Assembly (NCBI RefSeq): GCF_000176915.2
Contig: NC_014844.1
Coordinates: 1,240,001-1,304,000, forward strand
Reading direction: 5' to 3'
Source of the DNA: Pseudodesulfovibrio aespoeensis Aspo-2
GTDB taxonomy: Bacteria > Desulfobacterota > Desulfovibrionia > Desulfovibrionales > Desulfovibrionaceae
DNA length: 64,000 bases
Part shown: positions 23,821 to 33,808 of the stretch, piece after piece
How positions within the stretch are numbered: the stretch's first letter is position 1
How the letters are laid out: every line of letters starts with the position of its first letter
Made by a program: the position numbers and the translations under genes
The notes under the pieces: generated by a model
Databases searched by the model: none
What the model was told of the DNA's origin: nothing
What the model saw: the letters and a program-made list of their open reading frames with translations, nothing else

Positions 23821-25530
23821 ATGGGATACGTTTCATCACTGTCGTCCGATGTTATCTCGTACCAGACAGTTTCCCTGTCCGGCGAGGTCACTTTTGCCGG
23901 ACTGGGCAACGGCACGGACTTCGAGGAGATCATCGAAGCCACCATTTCAGGTGAGAGCTACAGGAAGGAAGCCTACGAGGCGGACAAGGAGGAGACCGAG
24001 TACATCATCGACCTCCTGGAGCAGCTCGACACCGAATTGCAGACCCTGAGCGAGACCCTTGAGGACATGGGCAGCTTTTTGGTCCAGGACGCCGTGTGCA
24101 GCGGCGACGGCGTTGAGGCAACCATAACCGGCGAGGCCGCCACAGGCTCGCACACGGTGATCGTTGGCCAGGTCGCCCAGGGCGATGTCTGGGCGTTCAC
24201 CGACCTGGGCTATGCCTCTTCGGACGAGACTGTCACAACCACGGCCACCACCCTGGAGCTGACCTACGCGGGCGAGACCATCTCTATCGATATCGCCGCT
24301 GGCACTACCTTGGATGGGCTCGTCAGCACGGTCAACTCCAGTGCCTCGGCGCGCGACAAGGTCACGGCCAGTCTGGTCAACGACGGCTCCAACTATTATT
24401 TCGTGCTCACGGGGGCGGACACCGGCGCGGACAACGCCGTGACCGTGGCCGACACCGGAGATCTCACCGGCTGGGACGCCTCGGGATTCACCAACACCCA
24501 GACGGCCTGCAACGCACGTCTGAAGGTGGACGGCTTTCCCACCGGTGCGGACAGCTGGATCCAACGCTCCACCAATACTATCGACGATGTGATCACGGGC
24601 ATGACCCTCGAACTCACGGACACCACCGGGGACGACGGGCTGCGCATCACCGTGGGTGTGGACACGGACGCCATCGTCGAGCAGGTCGAGGACTTTGTCA
24701 CCGCCATGAACGAGATCATCTACACCATGCAGGTGCTCACCGGGCGGGTCGAGGGCGACGACGAGGACTCGTACACCGTGGACAACTACGCCATGGACCT
24801 GATGTACAGCCAGATCAAGAACACCCTCTCGTCCGGCGTGCTCGGATTCGCCCGGTATACAGAAGAAGACGGCGGCGACGTGTACAACGCCCTCTCGCAG
24901 ATAGGCATCTCGACCAATGACGACGAGGGGTCGGATTCCTTTGGCCAGCTGTTGCTCGACACGGACGAGTTGAGCGAGGCCCTGGCCAACGATCCCAAAG
25001 CCGTGGCCAGCCTCTTCTCCACCAGCTTTACGGGCGAGTCGGACAGTGACGACTTCATCGTCAACTCGGTCATCAAGGGCATGACCCCGGCGGGCGAGCA
25101 CACCGTGGAATACACCGTGGAGAACGGGGTGCTGGTCTCGGCGTCCATCGACGGCCAGGAGGCGAGCATCGACGGGGAGTGGAGCATTGTGGGCACCGGA
25201 TCGAAATCCGTCGGCCTGAGCATCACCGTCACGAACCAGACCGATGGGACGCACTCCGGGACCGCGCGGGTCAAGCAGGGCAAGATCGACCAACTCATCG
25301 ACGACCTCGCAGCCATGACCAGCGCGGATAGCGGCACCCTGACCATCCTCATCGAGAACTACAAGGAGCGGCTGACCAGCCTCGACAATCAGATATACAA
25401 CGAGGAAAAGCGGCTTGATCAGCTTGGAATATCGCTGACCCGCAAATACGCGGCTCTGGACGCCATCCTGAGCGAGTATTCGTCCTTGGCGACCACGTTG
25501 GAGAGCCTGCTGGAGTCCCTCAGCTCGTAA
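23821..25530 (+). CDS. fliD: Flagellar filament cap protein FliD
   Basis: A 569-residue FliD (HAP2). It shows the FliD_N segment FAGLGNGTDFEEIIEATISG, mid-protein features such as LKVDGFPTGADSWIQRSTNT, and the FliD_C region ending in a coiled-coil helix (NYKERLTSLDNQIYNEEKRL) and LTRKYAALDAILSEY. It caps the filament and promotes flagellin folding. The gene follows flgL by 15 bases with AAAGGAG before the ATG and ends the flagellar run; the next gene is convergent. Confidence 0.95.
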   Translation: MGYVSSLSSDVISYQTVSLSGEVTFAGLGNGTDFEEIIEATISGESYRKEAYEADKEETEYIIDLLEQLDTELQTLSETLEDMGSFLVQDAVCSGDGVEATITGEAATGSHTVIVGQVAQGDVWAFTDLGYASSDETVTTTATTLELTYAGETISIDIAAGTTLDGLVSTVNSSASARDKVTASLVNDGSNYYFVLTGADTGADNAVTVADTGDLTGWDASGFTNTQTACNARLKVDGFPTGADSWIQRSTNTIDDVITGMTLELTDTTGDDGLRITVGVDTDAIVEQVEDFVTAMNEIIYTMQVLTGRVEGDDEDSYTVDNYAMDLMYSQIKNTLSSGVLGFARYTEEDGGDVYNALSQIGISTNDDEGSDSFGQLLLDTDELSEALANDPKAVASLFSTSFTGESDSDDFIVNSVIKGMTPAGEHTVEYTVENGVLVSASIDGQEASIDGEWSIVGTGSKSVGLSITVTNQTDGTHSGTARVKQGKIDQLIDDLAAMTSADSGTLTILIENYKERLTSLDNQIYNEEKRLDQLGISLTRKYAALDAILSEYSSLATTLESLLESLSS

Positions 25531-25555
25531 TAGGGCGGACCAGGGACGGGGCTGG

Positions 25556-26950
25556 CTAGGACAGAGGCAAGGTTATGGTGATGGTCAGGCACTCCCCGCC
25601 GTCCGGGAGGTGGCCGTTGGACGCCTCGATGCTCCCGTCGTGCATGGTCACGATGCGCTGGGCCGTGGCCAGTCCCAGGCCGGAACCGGTCTCGCTGCCG
25701 CGACCCAGGCGGTGGAAGGGGATGAACATGGCCGTCAGTTCCTCCTCGGAAAGGGGAGCGTGCGAGTTGCTGATGCGCACCAGCAGGGTAGTCCCCTCAA
25801 GGCGCAGCCAGAGGGCGACCATGCCCTGGTCGCCGGTGTACTTGATGGCGTTGCCGAGCACGTTGTCCATGAGGCTCCTGAGGTTGATGGCCTGACACAG
25901 GAGCCGGGGCGCTTCGGCCAGGTCCGCCTCGATGTGGATGCTGCGCCGGTCGATCATCGGCCTGTAGTGGCCCAGAAGCTCACGCAGCAGCCCGGCCACA
26001 TCCACGGAGTCCGTGCGCGGCGGCGGCTCGCGCAGGTCGAGCTTGGAGAGGTCGAGCATCCTGCCGATGAGCTCGTCCATGTGCTCTATCTCGTCGCGCA
26101 TGCCGGTCAGGAGCTTGGTGTTGTCCGCGCCCTGACCGCTCTCGGCCCGCTCCATGATCATCTGCAGCGAGATGCGCATCCGCGCCAGGGGGCTGCGCAG
26201 TTCGTGGGAGAGCTGGGCGGTCAGCTCCCTGCCGCTCAGGACCATTTTTTCCAGGCGGCCCGCCATGCGGTTGAACTTGCGCGCCAGCACGGCCACCTCG
26301 TCGTGTCCCTTTTCCTCCACCCGGCGCGAGAAATCCCCCTGGCCGAGCCGCTCGGCGGTTTCGGCCAGCTTGAGGATGGGCCGGGTGATGCGCTGCGACA
26401 CCGGGATGATGAACAGCGCGCCCAGACAGGTGAGCAGGATCAGTCCCTTGAGGAACCATTCCTCCTCGCGCGGCGGGCGCTTGGCATAGAGGACATGGAC
26501 GGTCATGGCCGTGCCGTCGTGCAGGGATATCTCCGAGTCCAGGTAGACCGAGCGGAACTCCCGGTTCTCCACCAGGAAGAAGCGCACGCCCTCAGGAGCC
26601 TTGAGGTTGACGGAAACGAGGTCGTCCTCGACGTCCGGTGGCGGGCCGTCAAAGGAGGCGCTGACCGGTGCGCCACGGTCGTCTGTCAGCCAGATGTCGC
26701 CGTGAAAGCCTGCGGCCAGCACGTCCAGCAGCGGTTTGATCCGCGAGTTGACGGCGTCTGGCGTGGTCGGCGCATCCGCAAGTTCGCGCTCCACCAGCAT
26801 GTCGATGACCATGACCCGTTCCAGGGAGTCGCGAAAAAAGGGCGGGTGCATCTTCATGGAGAGCACAAACCCGAAGACCACGGCCTCGGCAGCCACCAGC
26901 ACGGCCACGAAGGCGAAGAATATCTTGAGGTAGAGGCGTGTTATCTTCAC
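25556..26950 (-). CDS. CpxA-like sensor histidine kinase
   Basis: A 464-residue membrane kinase: helix 1 (about 8-30), a periplasmic sensor domain, helix 2 (about 170-190), HAMP (RITRPILKLAETAERLGQG), DHp with QLSHELRSPLARMRISLQM, and catalytic domain with NVLGNAIKYT and GRGSETGSGLGLATAQRIV. The layout and H-box are those of CpxA-type kinases. The GTG start at 26950 overlaps the regulator stop by four bases (GTGA), which decides the start; the longer frame is artefactual. It is the partner of the 26947-27666 regulator and probably senses envelope stress. Confidence 0.88.
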   Translation of the reverse strand: MKITRLYLKIFFAFVAVLVAAEAVVFGFVLSMKMHPPFFRDSLERVMVIDMLVERELADAPTTPDAVNSRIKPLLDVLAAGFHGDIWLTDDRGAPVSASFDGPPPDVEDDLVSVNLKAPEGVRFFLVENREFRSVYLDSEISLHDGTAMTVHVLYAKRPPREEEWFLKGLILLTCLGALFIIPVSQRITRPILKLAETAERLGQGDFSRRVEEKGHDEVAVLARKFNRMAGRLEKMVLSGRELTAQLSHELRSPLARMRISLQMIMERAESGQGADNTKLLTGMRDEIEHMDELIGRMLDLSKLDLREPPPRTDSVDVAGLLRELLGHYRPMIDRRSIHIEADLAEAPRLLCQAINLRSLMDNVLGNAIKYTGDQGMVALWLRLEGTTLLVRISNSHAPLSEEELTAMFIPFHRLGRGSETGSGLGLATAQRIVTMHDGSIEASNGHLPDGGECLTITITLPLS

Positions 26951-27666
26951 GGCGTCCCCACGAACATGTAGCCGGTGCCCCACACGGTCCTGATGCGTTT
27001 GTCGTGCCCCGCATAGGGCCGCAGCAGCGAGCGCAGCTTACTGACGTGCACGTCAATGCTCCGGTCATAGGCCGAGAAATCACGGCCCCAGGCCAGGCTC
27101 ATGAGTTCGTCGCGGGTCAGGGCCGTGTCGGGATTCTCCATGAGCGCCCGGAGCAGGCGGAACTCGGTGGCCGAGAGCTCCAACTCGTCTTCGTCCACCA
27201 GCAGCACATGGCGGGAGACGTTGAGGGCCAGCCCGCCCGCCTCGACCAGGACGGCCCGCTGGGCGGCGGAGGGAGCTCCCCCGGATGTGCCGACCGTCTC
27301 GGCCCGTCGGAGCACGGCCTTGATCCTGGCCAGCAGCTCGCGGGGGTTGAAGGGCTTTGGCATGTAATCGTCTGCGCCAAGCTCAAGGCCCACTATGCGG
27401 TCGGTGTCCTCGCCTTTGGCCGTGAGCATGATCACCGGCACCTTTGATCCGGCCCGGATGTCGCGCAGCACGTCAAGCCCGTTGCGGCCTGGCATCATCA
27501 CGTCGAGAATGACCAGGCTTGGCGTGTCCCGGCCCACGGCCTCGACCGCTCCGTCGCCCGAGGGCAGGGTCCGCACCTTGAACCCGTATCCTTCCAGATA
27601 CTCGGTCAGGAGTGCGCAAAGCTTGTCATCGTCGTCGATGATCAGGATGTCGCCATTGTCTGCCAT
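26947..27666 (-). CDS. CpxR-like response regulator
   Basis: A 239-residue OmpR-family regulator: receiver with acidic cluster DDDD, Asp55 (LVILDVMMPGRNG) and Lys in DDYMPKPFNPRELLARI, then a winged helix (LELSATEFRLLRALMENPD, DVHVSKLRSLLRPY, IRTVWGTGYMFV). It diverges from an RND efflux operon. A perfect GTAAA-N5-GTAAA CpxR-type box lies in the shared promoter region at 27718-27732, supporting control of both itself and the pump. The start at 27666 gives the normal receiver N-terminus. Confidence 0.9.
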   Translation of the reverse strand: MADNGDILIIDDDDKLCALLTEYLEGYGFKVRTLPSGDGAVEAVGRDTPSLVILDVMMPGRNGLDVLRDIRAGSKVPVIMLTAKGEDTDRIVGLELGADDYMPKPFNPRELLARIKAVLRRAETVGTSGGAPSAAQRAVLVEAGGLALNVSRHVLLVDEDELELSATEFRLLRALMENPDTALTRDELMSLAWGRDFSAYDRSIDVHVSKLRSLLRPYAGHDKRIRTVWGTGYMFVGTP

Positions 27667-27717
27667 GGATGCCCAATAGCCCTCGCGGCTGGAACAGGAA
27701 AGGGTTGCGGCCTTTCT

Positions 27718-27732
27718 TTTACACAAATTTAC
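27718..27732 (-). promoter_or_regulatory. CpxR-type binding box
   Basis: Plus-strand TTTACACAAATTTAC reads on the minus strand as GTAAA-TTTGT-GTAAA, a perfect match to the CpxR consensus GTAAA-N5-GTAAA. It is in the 147-base divergent region between the CpxR-like regulator gene and the efflux operon, so it could control both. Confidence 0.7.
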
Positions 27733-27813
27733 ATCTTTTAGCATCGTCAAAAAACTTTGCCAACATTGTGCGCCTAGACAGAGGGGGACCAAAACAAAAA
27801 CGGAGACACTCCC

Positions 27814-29337
27814 TTGCAACATTCATTGTCCAAGTCCGAGCCGGTCACGGCGAGCCTGCCTGCCTTTCTGGTCGCCTCCCCGATGCTCGTCATTCTGGTG
27901 CTCGCCATTCTGGTGCTCACCACCCTGACCGCCGGGTGTACGCTGTTCCGGCCAGATCCGCGCGACGCTATGGAACCTGTCCTGCCGCAAGGCTACGCCC
28001 TGTATTCGGACGAACCGCAGGCCACGGCCCGGTGGTGGCGGGAGTTCGGCAACAAGGAGCTTGACGCGCTGGTGGAGGAGGGGCTGAACGCCAACCTCGA
28101 CATCGGCGCGGCCTGGGGCCGGTTGCGTCAGGCCCGGGCCTCGGCGGTGCAGTCCGGGGCGGACGCCTATCCCAGCCTGGACGGCACAGCGGACTACTCC
28201 CACACCCACAGCGGCGGGAGCAGCAAGCGCGACGCCACCAGCGAGAGCCATTCGGTGGGGTTGAGCGCCGGATACGAGGTGGATTTCTGGGGTCGGGTCG
28301 AGGCCGTGGCCACGTCCGGGCAGCTCGACAGCGAGGCCAGCCGGGAAGACTTGAACACTGCAGCCATGACCGTGGCCGGGGAGATCGTCTCCAGGTGGAT
28401 GCGGATACAGAGCAACCGGCAGAAAAAACACATACTACACGAGCAGATCGAGGCCAACCAGACCTATCTCGAACTCGTAGAGCTTCGGTTCAGGAACTCT
28501 CTGGCCACGGCTCTTGACGTGTACCAGCAGCGGGAGAATGTCGAGCGGGTCAAGGCGGAGCTGCCGCCGGTCGAATCCGAGGAGCAACTCCTGCTGCACG
28601 AGTTGGCCCTGCTGCTTGGACGGCCCGCCGGGTCGATCCGGGTGGCGGACGCCCCGCTGCCAGGGCTGGCGTCGCTGCCGGGGCTCGGCCTGCCAGCCGA
28701 TCTTCTGGCCAGCCGGCCCGACATCCGCTCGGCAGGGCTTGATCTGCGGTCCGCCGACTGGGCCGTAGCCGCGGCCAGGGCCGACCGGCTGCCCGCGGTA
28801 ACTCTGGGTGGCACGGCCGCCTACTCCGGGGCACAGCTCGCCACCCTCTTCAACAACTGGATGTTCTCCCTGGCCGCCTCGGTGGTGGGGCCGATCTTTG
28901 ACGGCGGCTACCGCGTGGCGGAAGTGGAAAAGGCTCGCGGCGTGGTGGACGAGCGGCTGGCCGTCTACAAGGGCGCGGTCTTGACCGCCTTCAAGGAGGT
29001 GGAGGACGCCCTGGCCCAGGAAAAATGGCAGCAGCGGTACATTGAGGCCCGACAGTCCCAGATCGCAGCCGCCCGCGTCAACCTGAGCGAGGCTCTTTCG
29101 CGCTACAGGCAGGGGCTGGACGACTACTTGCCCGTGCTCACCGCGCTGTTCACCGTGCAGGAGCTTGAGGTGTCCGAAGTGGACGATCAAGCGGACCTGC
29201 TCCTTTACCGGGTGGCCCTGCACCGCGCCCTGGGCGGTACCTGGACCGACGATCTCGTGCAGCCTGCGGGCAGCGAATCGGGGAGCGCCGTGGAATCTGG
29301 TGCCGACCAGGCCGGACAACGTCAAACCAACGGATAA
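27814..29337 (+). CDS. Outer-membrane efflux lipoprotein (NodT/OprM type)
   Basis: A 507-residue TolC-fold protein with a lipobox (LTAGC, Cys42 from the TTG start) after a long hydrophobic segment. NodT-family features include EPQATARWWREFGNKELDALV near the N-terminus, NLDIGAAWGRLRQARA, and VSAGYEVDFWGRVEA-like and RPDIRSAGLDL segments in both repeats. The TTG at 27814 is preceded by GGAG; ATG 27883 would leave an almost uncharged signal, so TTG is preferred with some doubt. First gene of the efflux operon downstream of the CpxR-type box. Confidence 0.88.
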   Translation: MQHSLSKSEPVTASLPAFLVASPMLVILVLAILVLTTLTAGCTLFRPDPRDAMEPVLPQGYALYSDEPQATARWWREFGNKELDALVEEGLNANLDIGAAWGRLRQARASAVQSGADAYPSLDGTADYSHTHSGGSSKRDATSESHSVGLSAGYEVDFWGRVEAVATSGQLDSEASREDLNTAAMTVAGEIVSRWMRIQSNRQKKHILHEQIEANQTYLELVELRFRNSLATALDVYQQRENVERVKAELPPVESEEQLLLHELALLLGRPAGSIRVADAPLPGLASLPGLGLPADLLASRPDIRSAGLDLRSADWAVAAARADRLPAVTLGGTAAYSGAQLATLFNNWMFSLAASVVGPIFDGGYRVAEVEKARGVVDERLAVYKGAVLTAFKEVEDALAQEKWQQRYIEARQSQIAAARVNLSEALSRYRQGLDDYLPVLTALFTVQELEVSEVDDQADLLLYRVALHRALGGTWTDDLVQPAGSESGSAVESGADQAGQRQTNG

Positions 29338-29341
29338 TGCC

Positions 29342-30625
29342 ATGAACACTGTATCTTCCAGAATCAAACGCTCCTTCCGCCTCAAGGCGGTCATACCCGC
29401 TATTATCGTGATCCTGGCCGCTGCCGGGGGCTTCTCCATGATCGCCACCGCGCCGCGTGCAGCCAAGGCGCCGCCGGAAACCGCGGCCCCGGCGGTCACC
29501 ACCGGGGTTTTTGGCAGGGGGGTGCAGCAGGTCACGGTGTCGGTCATGGGCACAGTCAAGGCCGCCCGCGAGGTCAGCCTCAAGTCGCGCGTGTCAGGCG
29601 AGATCGTGTCCGTGAGCAACGCCTATGTGCCGGGCGGCATGTTCGCCAGTGGCGAGGAGATGCTGCGCATCGATCCCCAGGATTACGAGCTGAACCTGCG
29701 CGAGATCAGGGCCGGGGTGACCGAGGCCGAATATGACCTCAAGGTGGAGCAGGGCTACCAGAACGTGGCCGGGCGCGAGTGGAGCCTGCTTAAGGAATCG
29801 TCCAACGGCTCCGAGGAAGAGGCCGAACTGGCGTTGCGCAAGCCGCATCTCGAAAAGGCCGTGGCCGATCTCGAAGCGGCCAGGGCCAAGCTCGATCAGG
29901 CCCGGCTCGATCTGGCGCGGACGAGCATCACCGCCCCGTTCCCCGCCGTGGTCAAGGATAAAAGCGCGGACCTCGGGGCCATGGTCGCCGAGCAGGAGGC
30001 CCTGGCCACCATCGCCTGCACCGATGAATTCTGGGTCGAGGCGTCCATCCCGGTGGACCGGCTTGGTTGGATCACGCTCCCTGCCGGAGATGCGCCGGGT
30101 TCGGCGGCCACGGTCATCGGCGGCGGCGTGGACAGCGCGGCGCGGCGCGAGGGGCGGGTCATCCGGCTGCTGCCCGCCCTGGAGGACGAGGGGCGCATGG
30201 CGCGCATCCTCATCTCCATCCCCGACCCGCTTAACCTGGCGGGTACGCCGGGCGTCACGCCGTTGCTGCTCGGTTCCTACGTCACGGTGCTGGTGGACGG
30301 CGGCCAGCTCGATGATGCCATAGCCATTCCCCGGACAGCCTTCAGGGACAACGGCAGGATATGGGTGATGGCCGAGGACGGCACCCTGGATATCCGCACC
30401 GTGACCACGGCATGGCGCGACACGCAGTCGGTCATTCTGACCCAGGGCCTGGAAGAGGGCGAGCAAGTGGTCCTTTCCTCCTTGTCCGCCCCGGTCCAGG
30501 GCATGCGGCTGAGCGCGGTGGAAACCGTGCGGCCCGCAGACCCGATGGACAGCGGCGCGGACACCGACGCGAACACCGATGCGGGCATGAATGGGCAACC
30601 AAAGGACGGTGAAAGACATGAATAG
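29342..30625 (+). CDS. RND efflux membrane fusion protein
   Basis: A 427-residue periplasmic adaptor with one N-terminal membrane helix (about 15-35). It shows the barrel-sandwich halves (VMGTVKAAREVSLKSRVSGE and ARTSITAPFPAVVKDKSADL), a helical hairpin (about 125-185) and the beta-barrel/MP domain (DEFWVEASIPVDRLGWI, and GSYVTVLVDGGQLDDAIAIP). It bridges the RND pump and the outer-membrane lipoprotein. The ATG at 29342 is four bases after the previous stop; the larger frame from 29165 overlaps that gene and is rejected. The Asp-rich C-terminal tail is unremarkable. Confidence 0.9.
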   Translation: MNTVSSRIKRSFRLKAVIPAIIVILAAAGGFSMIATAPRAAKAPPETAAPAVTTGVFGRGVQQVTVSVMGTVKAAREVSLKSRVSGEIVSVSNAYVPGGMFASGEEMLRIDPQDYELNLREIRAGVTEAEYDLKVEQGYQNVAGREWSLLKESSNGSEEEAELALRKPHLEKAVADLEAARAKLDQARLDLARTSITAPFPAVVKDKSADLGAMVAEQEALATIACTDEFWVEASIPVDRLGWITLPAGDAPGSAATVIGGGVDSAARREGRVIRLLPALEDEGRMARILISIPDPLNLAGTPGVTPLLLGSYVTVLVDGGQLDDAIAIPRTAFRDNGRIWVMAEDGTLDIRTVTTAWRDTQSVILTQGLEEGEQVVLSSLSAPVQGMRLSAVETVRPADPMDSGADTDANTDAGMNGQPKDGERHE

Positions 30626-33600
30626 CCAGGAACAACCCCAGCGCGGCCCTCTGGCCTGGATGGCTGGCAATTCCGTGGCCGCCAACCTGTTCATGGTGGT
30701 CCTGCTGGTGGGCGGTCTGATTCTCGCTTTGCAGATCCGCCAAGAGGTCTTTCCGGAATTCAGCGAGGATCAGGTCACCATATCCGTGTCCTATCCTGGC
30801 GCGAGTCCCGAGGAGGTGGAGCAGGGCGTCACCCTGGCCATCGAGCAGGCCGTGCAGGGGATCGACGGCGTCAAGGAGGTCACCTCCACGTCCAGTGAGG
30901 GGGCGTCGAACGTCGTTGTCGAGGCCTTGGAGGGCGCGAATCTGCACACTCTCTCCCAGGATGTGAAGAGCGAGGTGGACCGCATCTCGTCCTTTCCCGA
31001 CGAGGCCGAGGACCCGGTCATCGCAGCGTCCTCCCACAAGCACAGCGTGCTCTCGATCATGGTCTATGGCGATCAGGACCAGTTGGTGCTGCGCGAACTG
31101 GCCGACCAGTTGCGCGACGAGTTGATCAGCGACACGCGCATTACCCAGACCGAACTCTCCGAGGTGAGCGGCCTGCAGATCACGGTGGAGGTGTCCCAGG
31201 CCAGGCTGCGCGCCCACGGCCTGACGCTGGACAATGTGGCCGACAGGCTGCGCGACGCCTCGGTGGACATGCCCGGCGGGGGCGTCAAGACCGAATCGGG
31301 CGAGGTGCTCGTCAGGATGAAGGAACGGCGGAGCTATGCGCGTGATTTCGCCCTCACACCCGTGGTCACGGGCAGCGACGGGACCACGGTGCTGCTCGAG
31401 GACATTGCCGAGGTGGTCGAGGGGGTCGAGGATACCGACATCATCACCACCTACAACGGCATGCCCGCCGTGCGCGTGGATGTCTACCGGGTGGGTGATC
31501 AGACGCCGATCACGGTTTCGGAGGCCGCCCGCGAGCGGCTGGCTTCCTTTGTTCTGGGGTTGCCCCGCGGCGTGCATGCGGATGTGCTCGACGACAATTC
31601 CGAGGTCTTCACCCAGCGCATGGAACTGCTTCTGAACAACGGCTATCTGGGGCTGGCCCTGGTCTTTGTCCTGCTCGCACTGTTTCTTGAGCCAAGGATC
31701 GCCTTTTGGGTGGCCATGGGCATTCCCGTGTCCTTCCTTGGCTCGTTCCTCATCCTGTCCAGTCTCGGTGTCAGTGTGAACATGATCAGCATGTTCGCCT
31801 TCCTCATCGCACTGGGCATTGTGGTGGACGACGCCATCGTGGTGGGCGAGAACATCCATACCCTGCGCCAGAGCGGCATGCCGCCTCTCAAGGCGTCCAT
31901 CGAGGGAGTCAGGCAGATCGCCATGCCCGTGGTCTTCAGCGTGCTGACCAACATTGTGGCCTTCATGCCCCTGCTCTTCATCCCCGGCACCATGGGCAAG
32001 ATCATGTACTGCATCCCGGTGGTGGTCATCGCGGTGTTCGCGATCTCGCTCATCGAGAGTCTGTTCATTCTCCCGGCCCACCTGGCGCACCTAAAGGCGG
32101 GCCGTCCCTCGCGGGCCATGGCCTGGGTCGCCGTCCGCCAGCAGCGCATCAGCGCCGGGCTGCTCGACTTCATCCAGAATGTCTACCGTCCTCTTCTGGA
32201 CTGGTGCGTGACCTGGCGGTACGCCACCATCGCCGTTGGTGTCGCTCTGCTGCTGTTGTGCGGGGCCTATGTCGCCAGTGGTCGCATCGGGATGATCCTG
32301 ATGCCCAAGGCTGAATCCGACTACGCCTACGTCACGGCGGAGCTGCCCTATGGCTCGGCTGTGGCCAGCTCCATCGCTGTGCGCGACACGCTCCTGGCCG
32401 CAGCCGATCAAGTGATCGCCGAGTACGGCGGCGAGCATCTGGCCAAGGGCATCTTCTCCAAGATCGGCGGCGAGGGGCGCGATTTCTCCGGCAGTCATGT
32501 GGTCAAGGCGCAGATATACCTGACCGGGGCGGATGTGCGGCCCATCACCACCGAAGAGTTCGTGAGCAAGTGGCGCGAGGTCGTGGGCGTGATCCCCGGC
32601 CTGCAATCCATCACCTTCGAATCTGACCGGGGCGGACCGGGCGCTGGCAGCTCCCTTGAGCTGCAACTGAGCCACAGCGACGTGACCACTCTGGAGACCG
32701 CTGCCGACGAACTGGCCGAGGCCCTGAGTTTCTTCCCCAACGCCAAGGACATCGACACCGGCTACACGCCCGGCAAGCCGCAACTCGACTTCACCATCCG
32801 GGCCGAGGGCCAGAGCCTGGGGCTGACCGCCCAGGAGGTGGCGTCCCAGGTGCGCGCGGCCTATTACGGCACCGAGGTGCTGCGCCAGCAACGGGGCCGC
32901 AACGAGATCAAGGTGGTGGTGCGCAGGCCCGAGAGCGAGCGGGTGTCCGAGTTCGACCTGGAGGAGTTCATGATCCGCACCCCCGATGGGACTGAAGTGC
33001 CCTTGCGCGAGGTGGTGAACATTGAGCGGGGCCGAGCCTACACGGCGGTAAAGCATGTCAACGGGCGCAGGGCGCTGACTGTTGCGGCGGACATCACCCC
33101 GCGTGAGGACAGTAACAAGGTTCTGGCCGAGGTGCTGGCCGAGACCATGCCCGCCCTCAAGGCGGCCCATCCCGGACTGACCCATGCCCTGGACGGGCGC
33201 CAGCAGGACATGAGCGAAGGCACGGCGAGCCTCATGTCCGGCCTGATGCTGGCCATGCTCGCCATCTACGCGCTGCTTGCCATCCCGTTCAAGAGCTATA
33301 TCCAGCCGGTGGTGATCATGATCTGCATCCCGTTCGGCGCTGTGGGGGCCATTATCGGGCACATCGCCATGGGCTGCCCCATCAGCCTGAACAGCCTGCT
33401 CGGCATCGTCGCCCTGTCGGGCGTGGTGGTCAACGACTCCTTGGTCTTCATCAACCACGCCAACGAGCAGCGCAGGCTGGGCCGCTGCGCCCACGACGCT
33501 GTGCTCGACGCGGGCACGTCCCGGTTCAGGCCCATCATGCTGACCACCCTGACCACCTTCGGCGGGCTGGCCCCCATGATTCTGGAGACATCCATGCAGG

Positions 33601-33800
33601 CCGCCTTCCTGATTCCCATGGCCATCTCCCTTGGTTTTGGCATCCTCTTCGCCACCGTGATCACCTTGGTGCTGGTGCCATCCCTGTACATGATCCTTGA
33701 AGACGTTCACGACGCGGCCCTGCGTCTGTGGAGGCGCGCCGTTCCCTCGAAGGAGAGCGCGGCACCTGCGGGCGGGGCTTCCCTCAACACTCAACAATGA
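30618..33800 (+). CDS. RND-family inner-membrane efflux pump
   Basis: A 1060-residue resistance-nodulation-division transporter with the standard plan: one helix (about 18-38), a large periplasmic loop (VFPEFSEDQVTISVSYPGAS, then EEVEQGVTLAIEQAVQGI), five helices including GIVVDDAIVVGENI in TM4, a second loop, then five more helices ending with VTLVLVPSLYMI. The intramembrane acidic pair (DD in TM4) for proton relay is present. It belongs to the HAE-type, so organic compounds rather than metals are likely. The gene overlaps the adaptor stop by eight bases. Confidence 0.93.
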   Translation: MNSQEQPQRGPLAWMAGNSVAANLFMVVLLVGGLILALQIRQEVFPEFSEDQVTISVSYPGASPEEVEQGVTLAIEQAVQGIDGVKEVTSTSSEGASNVVVEALEGANLHTLSQDVKSEVDRISSFPDEAEDPVIAASSHKHSVLSIMVYGDQDQLVLRELADQLRDELISDTRITQTELSEVSGLQITVEVSQARLRAHGLTLDNVADRLRDASVDMPGGGVKTESGEVLVRMKERRSYARDFALTPVVTGSDGTTVLLEDIAEVVEGVEDTDIITTYNGMPAVRVDVYRVGDQTPITVSEAARERLASFVLGLPRGVHADVLDDNSEVFTQRMELLLNNGYLGLALVFVLLALFLEPRIAFWVAMGIPVSFLGSFLILSSLGVSVNMISMFAFLIALGIVVDDAIVVGENIHTLRQSGMPPLKASIEGVRQIAMPVVFSVLTNIVAFMPLLFIPGTMGKIMYCIPVVVIAVFAISLIESLFILPAHLAHLKAGRPSRAMAWVAVRQQRISAGLLDFIQNVYRPLLDWCVTWRYATIAVGVALLLLCGAYVASGRIGMILMPKAESDYAYVTAELPYGSAVASSIAVRDTLLAAADQVIAEYGGEHLAKGIFSKIGGEGRDFSGSHVVKAQIYLTGADVRPITTEEFVSKWREVVGVIPGLQSITFESDRGGPGAGSSLELQLSHSDVTTLETAADELAEALSFFPNAKDIDTGYTPGKPQLDFTIRAEGQSLGLTAQEVASQVRAAYYGTEVLRQQRGRNEIKVVVRRPESERVSEFDLEEFMIRTPDGTEVPLREVVNIERGRAYTAVKHVNGRRALTVAADITPREDSNKVLAEVLAETMPALKAAHPGLTHALDGRQQDMSEGTASLMSGLMLAMLAIYALLAIPFKSYIQPVVIMICIPFGAVGAIIGHIAMGCPISLNSLLGIVALSGVVVNDSLVFINHANEQRRLGRCAHDAVLDAGTSRFRPIMLTTLTTFGGLAPMILETSMQAAFLIPMAISLGFGILFATVITLVLVPSLYMILEDVHDAALRLWRRAVPSKESAAPAGGASLNTQQ

Positions 33801-33808
33801 GGTTCCTC

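Noticed and set aside
32091-33797. A 568-codon minus-strand frame opposite the RND pump
   Set aside because: Antisense shadow; the plus strand encodes a complete RND transporter.
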